From: Neisseriaceae bacterium
GTDB lineage: Bacteria; Pseudomonadota; Gammaproteobacteria; Burkholderiales; UBA11063
Assembly (NCBI GenBank): GCA_947441745.1
Contig: CANEUJ010000095.1
Span: forward strand, 1 to 6,395
Direction: 5' to 3'
DNA length: 6,395 nt
The position numbers and the translations under genes were made by a program. Below are positions 1 through 5,623 of this stretch, in pieces; position 1 is the stretch's first letter; every line of letters starts with the position of its first letter. A model generated the notes under the pieces. That model ran no database searches. It was not told where the DNA came from and was given only the letters and a program-made list of their open reading frames with translations.

Positions 1-1
1 T

Positions 2-1363
2 AATCTAGAGGCAATTATGTATTATGTGGGGGGAAATAGCAATACTATTGCAAAAAATCTTCAAATTGTTAGAGATGGGTCAATATTTTTAGGCAGTAAG
101 GGCGGGATATTGCTTAATGGAGCGATATTGGGAAACTCTGGATGGCAAATAAACAGCGGGTCACCTTTTTTATCTGGAGCTTTACAATGTGGTGGGGCAC
201 TTAGTGATAATAGTCTTGCAGTAAATTTAGACCTATTTTTGGATTGGAATCAAAATTTACAGCCAAATAATTCAATATTAAGAGGATTAGACCGAACAAC
301 TGGAGTGCAATCACTTCCAGGTCATATTAAAAATGCAAATACTGCAAAATCAAATTTATACTTTGGCCAAAATAATGGGGTGGTTTTAGATAGTTCAAAC
401 CAAACTAATCCAACTAAATTATCAGTTTTATATAATGGTCAAGGAACGGGAGCTGCAACTATTGGAGTTGGTAATACAAAAATTGCATCATTAGTAGGTG
501 ATACTTTTAAACCAAGTCTGCAGTTTCAGGCGGGGCAGTACTGTACTTCACAAGAATTAGGTAAAGCGGTATTAGATCAAGGTCTCAATAATTCAGCTAG
601 TTCATATCTTGCCAGAGGTACTTTGGTATGTACACAAAATAATATGTTATGTGGTAATGGACGCTATTGTTATTTACCATCAATTGCAAATAGCATTGTA
701 TTTCAAAATACAATTAAAGGTATTCAGGATACAAATGGTAATTTTTATTGTCCTGCAGATGTACCATTTGCCACTAGTTATACTTTAAGTAATACTAGTG
801 GTCAAACCTATATATTTATGAATAGAGATAGTAACAATGTGCCTAACTCTATTAATGTTATTTCTCAAACACCTTCTGGAAGGATATCTGATTGGACATC
901 ATGGTCATGTCCAGGATGTGGCCAATATTTTATGACGGACTTCAAAAATGCTCGAGATAGAAATGAGTTATTACAGGTTGACCTTGGGAGTATTACGGGT
1001 AGCCCTGTAGGAACAATAGTGACAACACCAGGTGCTGTGACTTCTATAGATGGATCTATTGGTCAATATTCAGTAATTAGAGGATATTCAGTAAAAACTG
1101 GAGCAACTAGCTGCGATAATATTTGTTCTGGTATTTCTGGAATAGCCAGTCACAATTGGCAAACCTTAGGTACTCAAAGATATATACGAACAGGATTAGA
1201 TTTACCTATCCAAAATCAAAACTTAGGATGTGCCTGTGAAAGAACTGACTTTGCAGGTATGAATCCAGACAATTACAATGGTGTTGCTGCAGTAATTGGT
1301 AATTTTACTGCAAAAATTACATCAGTAACATGTACAAATGCGTCCATATATACTAGTAACTAA
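2..1363 (+). CDS. PilV-like pilus-tip/adhesin protein, 3' part (5' end outside window)
   Basis: The reading frame is open from the left edge to the TAA at 1361-1363. The first ATG (17-19) gives 448 residues but no prepilin leader or signal peptide, so this is probably the C-terminal part of a longer exported protein. A GAGG at 8-11 could make ATG17 a start, which I consider less likely. Counting from that Met, residues 1-60 are Gly/Asn-rich and fibre-like (GGILLNGAILGNSGW). Residues 172-221 form a Cys-rich block: AGQYCTSQELGK, then GTLVCTQN, MLCGNGRYCYLP. This recalls the C...LxC signature of PilV/shufflon-type tip adhesins. The C-terminal third has a CPGC (298-301), CDNIC (366-370), CAC (405-407) and a terminal VTC (439). 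That makes 13 Cys in all, suggesting disulphide bonds outside the cytoplasm. In type IVB pili PilV sits at the tip and selects recipient cells. The assignment rests on pattern memory; a phage-tail-fibre-like or other adhesin is the alternative. Confidence 0.45.
   Translation, partial: NLEAIMYYVGGNSNTIAKNLQIVRDGSIFLGSKGGILLNGAILGNSGWQINSGSPFLSGALQCGGALSDNSLAVNLDLFLDWNQNLQPNNSILRGLDRTTGVQSLPGHIKNANTAKSNLYFGQNNGVVLDSSNQTNPTKLSVLYNGQGTGAATIGVGNTKIASLVGDTFKPSLQFQAGQYCTSQELGKAVLDQGLNNSASSYLARGTLVCTQNNMLCGNGRYCYLPSIANSIVFQNTIKGIQDTNGNFYCPADVPFATSYTLSNTSGQTYIFMNRDSNNVPNSINVISQTPSGRISDWTSWSCPGCGQYFMTDFKNARDRNELLQVDLGSITGSPVGTIVTTPGAVTSIDGSIGQYSVIRGYSVKTGATSCDNICSGISGIASHNWQTLGTQRYIRTGLDLPIQNQNLGCACERTDFAGMNPDNYNGVAAVIGNFTAKITSVTCTNASIYTSN
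771..801. repeat. 8-bp perfect inverted repeat inside the PilV-like gene
   Basis: CCACTAGT at 771-778 and its exact complement ACTAGTGG at 794-801 flank a 15-nt loop, around codons 252-262 of the PilV-like frame. It lies shortly after the Cys-rich block, roughly where a constant/variable boundary would fall in a shufflon-type gene. No second inverted copy of this sequence was seen elsewhere in the window, so a recombination role is only a guess. It may be chance. Confidence 0.4.
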
Positions 1364-1571
1364 TATTCTATCCTATACTAGTTCACCATTAGAAAAATTA
1401 TTATCTTTCTGTTTTTGCATTCGATTCATTCAATAATGAAAAGCAACGGTCAAATATGAGCATGATATTTATCAAAATATTAAATTTATTTATATTTTGT
1501 TATATTGATTGTAGATGCTTTGTTTTGGATAAACCAAAACTTAGGGAAATCATCGCGGCTGATTTAAGATT

Positions 1572-1823
1572 GTGTTATTTGAAGTAGGTCAATATATAGA
1601 GTTTTATAGCTTATTAAATGCTGATATTTTAGAGTTATTTAAATTAAAGCAACTAAAACCTAATAAACGTGGGGTATTGTATGGTTTTCCTAAGCAGTTG
1701 ATTTATAAATATAAAGCATCTTTAAAAGAGGCAAGGCTATCTTGGATAATGATATGTGAAACAGGGCGTATGATTTGTGGCATAAAAGAGCGATTAGCAT
1801 ACTCGGAACTTATTTATTTATGA
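1572..1823 (+). CDS. Doubtful hypothetical protein, 83 aa, possibly a gene remnant
   Basis: A GTG-started frame of 83 codons ends at the TGA 1821-1823. I recognise no family. Residues 22-55 are rich in Lys and Leu (LFKLKQLKPNKRGVLYGF) and the remainder has no clear domain, signal or membrane segment. There is no Shine-Dalgarno sequence before the GTG, and an in-frame TGA lies just upstream at 1560-1562. A second short frame (1456-1587, 43 codons, also without a ribosome site) overlaps its start by 16 bases in another phase and contains the protein-like stretch LDKPKLREIIAADLR. The two could be pieces of one frameshifted gene, or both may be non-coding. The surrounding DNA (1364-1571 and 1824-1990) holds no other gene I can support. 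Confidence 0.25.
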   Translation: MLFEVGQYIEFYSLLNADILELFKLKQLKPNKRGVLYGFPKQLIYKYKASLKEARLSWIMICETGRMICGIKERLAYSELIYL

Positions 1824-1990
1824 ATGTATAATCTACAGCTAATTCTTTTATTTTATAGCTACAAATTTTAAACTTTCGCACTTCACTTTACAAATCACGT
1901 ATCATTAATTAATTTTAACTAGCATTTTTGTAAATAAATTCTTTTAGGTTGTTTTCTGTATCCATATCAGATAATATAAATACTCATGCT

Positions 1991-2533
1991 TTATTTCTTA
2001 ACTTTAGTTATTTTACGTGTAAATTCTAAAAAGGGTAGCTTTATTTTAACCTCAGTCTCCTGCTGACTAACTACTAATTCATTATCCAAAAAATTTACAA
2101 ATATATCTACCGACTGTTCTAAAATAGCAACTTGCTGTTGCTCTGTCTTTGCATGTGATAACTCATATACCTTTTGGGTTAATTCTTTAAGCTGTGCAAA
2201 CGCATCAATTATTGCAATTGTCGTTGCAGTTGCAGCTGGGCTTTTTAAGATTGTTGCTAGCATATACAGACCCCGCTCTGTAAATGCCTTAGGAATATAG
2301 GTACGCCCACCTTTTATTGAGGTAACAATTTGTGACCTCAATGGAATCCATTCTGGCTCAGTAAGTTCTATTATATACCCATCAGGAAATTTATCAATAT
2401 TTCTACTAACCGCCTGGTTAAGGCTTTTGGTTTCTACACCATACAAATTAGCAATATCACTATCTAAAATCACTTTTTGATTGCGTATCTCAATAATCTT
2501 ACTTGCAACATTATCGTATGTAATTACCTGCAT
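1991..2533 (-). CDS. ORF6N-domain DNA-binding protein (KilA-N/antirepressor type)
   Basis: A 180-aa protein. Residues about 8-97 match the ORF6N domain: QKVILDSDIANLYGVETKSL, then NQAVSRNIDKFPDGYIIEL, and the RTYIPKAFTERGLYMLATIL block. This domain is known as a DNA-binding module in proteins of phages and mobile elements, often linked to KilA-N or antirepressor functions. The tail from about 110 to 155 (AQLKELTQKVYELSHAKTEQQQ) looks helical and could form a coiled coil for oligomerisation; the end is basic (TRKITKVKK). The start is supported by AAGG at 2542-2545, 8 bases before the ATG. It lies 143 bp downstream of the recombinase on the same strand, so it may be co-transcribed, although its own promoter-like sequence is also present. 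It probably acts as a regulator of the element; the target is unknown. Confidence 0.88.
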   Translation of the reverse strand: MQVITYDNVASKIIEIRNQKVILDSDIANLYGVETKSLNQAVSRNIDKFPDGYIIELTEPEWIPLRSQIVTSIKGGRTYIPKAFTERGLYMLATILKSPAATATTIAIIDAFAQLKELTQKVYELSHAKTEQQQVAILEQSVDIFVNFLDNELVVSQQETEVKIKLPFLEFTRKITKVKK

Positions 2534-2571
2534 TTATTACACCTTACTACATATATTAGTTCAATCCAACA

Positions 2572-2603
2572 ATTATATCATAATAACCTTATTATAATGA
2601 TAA
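2572..2603 (-). promoter_or_regulatory. Putative promoter/operator of the ORF6N gene
   Basis: Upstream of the ORF6N start, the minus strand has two TATAAT hexamers (plus-strand positions 2572-2577 and 2591-2596). Between and over them is a palindrome with 7-bp arms, ATAATAA (2580-2586) and TTATTAT (2589-2595), and a CC spacer. An ATGATAA follows at 2597-2603, the same motif as in the cluster at 3716-3834. No good -35 box is visible. An operator overlapping a promoter fits, and autoregulation by the ORF6N protein is inference. The sequence is very AT-rich, so chance matches are likely. Confidence 0.35.
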
Positions 2604-2676
2604 CAAGCAGAAGGTTGATGCGTAAATATACGCTAAGAAATCTTCAACTATAATAGATTTATTCTGCCTTACCACT

Positions 2677-3615
2677 TTAAATAAACCTATCAATCCCCTT
2701 AAATACTGCTTCGCGCTTGGTTTTGTTGGTCACTCTTACATAATATTTACTAGTAATTGAGGTATTACTGTGGCCCATTAATTTACTCATAACTGCTAAA
2801 TTAATGTTCATAGCAGCATTATTATCTCCAAAAGTGTGCCTAAAAATATGTAAGCCAAATTTATTAATTCCAATGTTGGTCAGTATGCTCTTAACTGATC
2901 TAAAAATATTCCCTTGCGACATCTTACCACCTGTAGTGCTAGGAACAACATAGTCACTAGTTATATGTTGTTTAATCTTCTCTATATTATTACTAATAAA
3001 CGTAATCGGAAAATCAAGGCTGCGTTCTTTAGCTCCTTTACCTACATATGTGAAGCGATAAACATATCCGTCTGTTTCATCATATTCTTCTTGGACATTA
3101 CTCCATTGTAAATGAATTAATTCATCAATTCTAATTCCATGGAATAACAGCATTTTTAAAATTAGCGCACTTCGATTAGCTATAAAGCCTTTTAACTGAT
3201 CTAATTTCTTAATATAGGCAATAATTCTATTTTGTTCATCTTGATTGAAGCTCTCAGCTTCTTTTTGTTCAAGTTTAACTTTCACCCCAGTGATGTTTAA
3301 CTTTATTGCTCCATATACATTAAGATCTGAGTCTGCTATAAAATTGAGAAATTGCTTTATAACATTAATATTTAAATACTGACTATTCTTTTTTAGCCCT
3401 TGCTCACCTAGATAAATAATATAATTATTCAAAAAACATCTATTAATATCAAAAATTGACAAATTTTCATGTTTATCTAGTTTGCTAGCAATAAAATCAT
3501 AAAATCGCTCTAAAATTAAAGTATAAGTTCTTATTGAGTTTTTTGAACCAGATAAAGATTTTTTGCTATCCAGGAATAATTTGCTAAATTTATTAATAAT
3601 ATCTAATATTCGCAT
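2677..3615 (-). CDS. Tyrosine recombinase (XerC/D-like site-specific integrase)
   Basis: A 312-aa protein, about the usual length for simple Xer-like recombinases. Residues about 1-95 form the helical core-binding (SAM-like) domain (SIRTYTLILERFYDFIA; LNINVIKQFLNFIA). The catalytic domain follows from about 120. All active-site positions are visible: R162 in HGIRIDEL, K193 in VGKGAKERSL, H256 and R259 in HIFRHTFG, H282 in MGHSNTS, and nucleophile Y291, nine residues after H282 as expected. The protein should be able to cleave and rejoin DNA at a specific site. No Shine-Dalgarno sequence is placed properly before the ATG; the only AGG is about 13 bases away, so translation may be weak. A TATAAA (minus strand, 3646-3651) could be its -10. 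It could be the integrase of a small island, or an inversion recombinase like the shufflon Rci. The target site is not evident. Confidence 0.93.
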   Translation of the reverse strand: MRILDIINKFSKLFLDSKKSLSGSKNSIRTYTLILERFYDFIASKLDKHENLSIFDINRCFLNNYIIYLGEQGLKKNSQYLNINVIKQFLNFIADSDLNVYGAIKLNITGVKVKLEQKEAESFNQDEQNRIIAYIKKLDQLKGFIANRSALILKMLLFHGIRIDELIHLQWSNVQEEYDETDGYVYRFTYVGKGAKERSLDFPITFISNNIEKIKQHITSDYVVPSTTGGKMSQGNIFRSVKSILTNIGINKFGLHIFRHTFGDNNAAMNINLAVMSKLMGHSNTSITSKYYVRVTNKTKREAVFKGIDRFI

Positions 3616-3715
3616 ATTTTGCTTAAAACCTAATATAATAAAAATTTTATACTAACTATTTACTACCATAATTAGTAACTTAGTAAGTATTATATCACTA
3701 TTTTAAAATATTAAT

Positions 3716-3736
3716 ATGATAATAAACTATTATCAT
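3716..3736. repeat. 9-3-9 perfect inverted repeat (operator-like)
   Basis: Arms ATGATAATA (3716-3724) and TATTATCAT (3728-3736) are exact complements around an AAC spacer. The site lies about 100 bp before the recombinase start and about 240 bp before the nuclease start. A dimeric regulator or recombinase binding site fits this geometry, but which protein binds is unknown. Confidence 0.55.
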
Positions 3737-3832
3737 GTATATTTATAATTGATAAATAGCAGCCTCAATAAAAATAAATGCTTTGTACGCTATATTATTA
3801 TCATGTATATTTTATCAAAATGTTAATTATCA
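3717..3832. promoter_or_regulatory. Cluster of six TTATCA/TGATAA motifs between divergent genes
   Basis: This hexamer occurs in one or the other orientation at 3717-3722, 3730-3735, 3750-3755, 3798-3803, 3812-3817 and 3827-3832. It also builds longer inverted pairs: TTGATAAA 3749-3756 with TTTATCAA 3811-3818, and ATTGATAA 3748-3755 with TTATCAAT 3827-3834. By base composition well under one occurrence would be expected in this stretch. Multiple binding sites for a regulator, or arm-type sites for the neighbouring recombinase, are plausible. The whole gene-free stretch 3616-3974 holds only this cluster, the repeats and the promoter; no small gene was seen in it. Confidence 0.5.
3728..3812. repeat. 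Pair of 17-bp direct repeats in the divergent intergenic region
   Basis: The 17-mer TATTATCATGTATATTT occurs at 3728-3744 and again, without mismatch, at 3796-3812 (68 bp apart). The first copy also supplies the right arm of the palindrome at 3716-3736; the second copy has no left arm. An exact 17-mer repeat is unlikely by chance even in AT-rich DNA. It could be a pair of protein-binding sites or the footprint of a short duplication. Confidence 0.65.
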
Positions 3833-3870
3833 ATACACCTACAATATTAGCACATAAACTCCCAAACTTA

Positions 3871-3879
3871 TGATATAAT
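3871..3879 (+). promoter_or_regulatory. Extended -10 promoter for the nuclease operon
   Basis: TGATATAAT is a perfect TGn extended -10 with consensus TATAAT (3874-3879). The -35 region 17 bp upstream (CACATA) is poor, which extended -10 promoters tolerate. Transcription would start near 3886, giving a leader of about 90 bases before the nuclease ATG. The motif cluster at 3717-3832 lies just upstream, where it could control this promoter. Confidence 0.5.
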
Positions 3880-3974
3880 TCACTTTGTTTAAATAATTAA
3901 GAAAAATATAAACAATGCACTAATACAGATTTCTTTTATAATAAATACATAACATATGAAAATTAAGGTTAATA

Positions 3975-5108
3975 ATGCAACTGACAGAATTATCAAATAT
4001 CATACAAAATATTCATGTTGCGTTTTCTCGCCAAGCTGGACGTTCTGTCGATATCGCTCTTACAATGAGAAATTGGTTAATTGGATTCTATATTAAAGAG
4101 TATGAGCAAAAAGGGCATCATAGAGTAGAATACGGCACAAATATTATTAATAAGTTAGCAGAAGAATTACAAAAAGCTAATATACCATCAACATCATTAA
4201 GTAGCTTAAAACAATATAGACAATTTTATGAAACCTATCCATTAATTAGCCAGACAGTGTCTAGCCAATTAGAAGCACTTGTAAAACAACATTTTTTACC
4301 TAATGCAATTAGCCAGACACTGTCTGGCCAATTTAAACTCATCCCACCAAAGTTAAAAACATCACAAGACGTACCAAGCCTCCCTGTAGAAAAACTTGTT
4401 AATAACCTCTCTTATAGTCACTTCACTGAGTTAATAAAAATTAATGATCCACTAAAACGTAGTTTTTATGAAATTGAGTCTATTCGAAGCAATTGGGGTT
4501 CACGAGAACTTCGTCGGCAAATTAGTACGTTGTATTATGAACGACTTGGATTGTCAAAAAATAAAGAGAATATTGCAAAAATGGTTGCTACAGGCACTTA
4601 TGCACATACTATTAATGATGTAATCCGTGATCCATATATGTTTGAATTTGTTGGAATCACACAAAATGAAGTGACTGAAGCCAATTTGGCTAGTGGGTTA
4701 TTAAAACAGCTCAATAAGTTTTTTTTAGAAATGGGGCGAGGATTTTGTTTTGAAGCTAGCAATAAAAAAATTCTAATTGGTGATCAATTTTATTTTATAG
4801 ATTTAGTTTTATATCATCGCATACTTAAATGTAGCGTTTTAATTGAATTAAAAATTAATGAACTAAACCATGAGCATATTGGACAATTAAACTCTTACGT
4901 AAATTACTATAAAAAGCATGAAATGTACTCTGGGGACAATCCTCCTATTGGTTTATTACTATGCACTGAAAAAAATGAAGCTTTAGCAGAATATGCTTTA
5001 GGTGGCATGGATAACCAGCTATTTATTTCAAAATATAAGTTAGAATTACCATCACAAAATGACATTAAAAACTTTATAGAAACCACACTAAAAAAATTAG
5101 TTGATTAA
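3975..5108 (+). CDS. DUF1016/YhcG-family PD-(D/E)XK nuclease
   Basis: A 377-aa protein. Residues about 10-85 are the DUF1016/YhcG N-terminal domain (MRNWLIGFYIKEYEQKG; RVEYGTNIINKLAEEL). Residues about 143-195 hold the conserved SYSHFTELIKI and FYEIESIRSNWGSRELRRQI blocks. The C-terminal nuclease domain spans about 205-370, with GDQFYFIDLVLYH (D276), VLIELK (E291, K293) and HIGQLNSY (Q304). That is the expected D...ExK core, so the active site looks intact. Members are predicted DNA nucleases found in defence islands and mobile elements; the substrate of this one is unknown. The start is supported by AAGG at 3965-3968, six bases before the ATG. Odd feature: the linker (90-122) contains ISQTVSSQL and ISQTLSGQF, encoded by two palindromic DNA repeats. 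The 73-aa gene follows 24 bp downstream, probably in the same operon. Confidence 0.94.
   Translation: MQLTELSNIIQNIHVAFSRQAGRSVDIALTMRNWLIGFYIKEYEQKGHHRVEYGTNIINKLAEELQKANIPSTSLSSLKQYRQFYETYPLISQTVSSQLEALVKQHFLPNAISQTLSGQFKLIPPKLKTSQDVPSLPVEKLVNNLSYSHFTELIKINDPLKRSFYEIESIRSNWGSRELRRQISTLYYERLGLSKNKENIAKMVATGTYAHTINDVIRDPYMFEFVGITQNEVTEANLASGLLKQLNKFFLEMGRGFCFEASNKKILIGDQFYFIDLVLYHRILKCSVLIELKINELNHEHIGQLNSYVNYYKKHEMYSGDNPPIGLLLCTEKNEALAEYALGGMDNQLFISKYKLELPSQNDIKNFIETTLKKLVD
4244..4270. repeat. Palindromic in-frame repeat, copy 1
   Basis: A 27-bp near-palindrome around a central G (4257), with half-sites AATTAGCCAGACA and TGTCTAGCCAATT. Eleven of 13 positions pair. It is read in the nuclease frame as ISQTVSSQ. 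It differs from copy 2 only at the centre and at one position of the right arm. Confidence 0.85.
4307..4333. repeat. Palindromic in-frame repeat, copy 2
   Basis: A 27-bp near-palindrome around a central C (4320), with half-sites AATTAGCCAGACA and TGTCTGGCCAATT. Twelve of 13 positions pair. It is 25/27 identical to copy 1, is offset by exactly 63 bp and so keeps the same codon phase, and is read as ISQTLSGQ. The 36 bp between the copies are not repeated. Confidence 0.88.
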
Positions 5109-5132
5109 ATAAAATTATTAAAAGGTATAAAA

Positions 5133-5354
5133 ATGGAACAAACAAAAACCGAACCTACTAATAACTCTCCAGTTAAAGAGACTATCACTCGCAAAATCAC
5201 ATTCAAAAACCACGTCCTACGCGATTTAAGCACAATGGCATCACATTATCACTTTGATAAACCAATGAAGCAAGACGAGCTACTCTCAACGATGATTGAA
5301 GATATAATTGATTATTACTATAAAAACAAGTTCCTCAACGATCTCAAAAAATAA
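5133..5354 (+). CDS. Small protein, ribbon-helix-helix-like, paired with the nuclease
   Basis: A 73-aa protein with a good ribosome site (AAAGG at 5121-5125, seven bases before the ATG), 24 bp after the nuclease stop, so likely co-transcribed. I do not recognise a named family. After a polar N-terminus (1-18), the layout is a short basic strand (RKITFK, 20-25), a helix (NHVLRDLSTMASHYHF, 26-41), a turn with Pro44, and a second helix (KQDELLSTMIEDIIDYYYKN, 46-65). This strand-helix-helix order and length resemble ribbon-helix-helix DNA-binding proteins, such as many antitoxins. If so, it could repress the operon or restrain the nuclease; both are inference from context. The gene could also be an unrelated small hypothetical. 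Confidence 0.75.
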   Translation: MEQTKTEPTNNSPVKETITRKITFKNHVLRDLSTMASHYHFDKPMKQDELLSTMIEDIIDYYYKNKFLNDLKK

Positions 5355-5623
5355 TAATGTTGTAACAGTAAATAGCTATTTTGTAGCAAACGCATTACAA
5401 GCAAAATCATAGTTACCTCAAGATTTCTTAAACTAAGAAAACGATTGAACTTTGGGTTTTACCACATATTCGGGGCAAAACGGCAATGTTAACTAGGTAA
5501 CAAATTGTAATCATTATGTTTTAATACAATTAAGTTACATGAATTTACTATTAACGATCTTAAATATGGCAAATATACGTCATTAAAATAGTTTATTGAA
5601 CGACGAGTCATAAAGGGGTAGCT
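5355..5623. other. Intergenic region with small hairpins, no gene seen
   Basis: No coding frame was seen. Three small structures are present. One is a 7-bp perfect hairpin, TTTCTTA (5424-5430), loop AAC, TAAGAAA (5434-5440). The second is an imperfect hairpin in a locally GC-richer patch, GTTTTACC (5456-5463) with GGCAAAAC (5474-5481), one mismatch. The third is a 7-bp inverted pair, AATTGTA (5503-5509) and TACAATT (5525-5531). None is followed by a T-run, so I do not call a terminator. No convincing promoter for the downstream gene was found, although TACAAT at 5525-5530 is a weak -10 candidate. Confidence 0.4.

Noticed and set aside
8..19. GAGG ribosome-site-like sequence before ATG 17 as the true start of the PilV-like gene
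   Set aside because: The frame is open to the window edge, and the protein from this Met has no export signal although it looks secreted and Cys-rich. An upstream start is more likely, though not proven.
1425..1440. TTCATT/AATGAA hairpin as the terminator of the PilV-like gene
   Set aside because: It has a 6-bp AT-only-type stem with no T-run after it.
1364..1571. Silent alternative PilV 3' segment on the minus strand, as in a shufflon
   Set aside because: The minus-strand frames here are full of stop codons, and no inverted copy of the 3' end of the gene is seen.
2620..2633. GCGTA/TACGC hairpin as the terminator of the recombinase gene
   Set aside because: The stem is only 5 bp and is not followed by a T-run in either direction. 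The inverted pair AAATCT/AGATTT at 2638-2660 likewise lacks a T-run.
2914..3111. 65-codon plus-strand reading frame
   Set aside because: It lies wholly inside the well-supported recombinase gene on the other strand and has no recognisable protein features.
3748..3834. Invertible promoter segment between the 8-bp inverted pair ATTGATAA/TTATCAAT
   Set aside because: The arms are short and very AT-rich, and the likely promoter (3871-3879) lies outside the segment.
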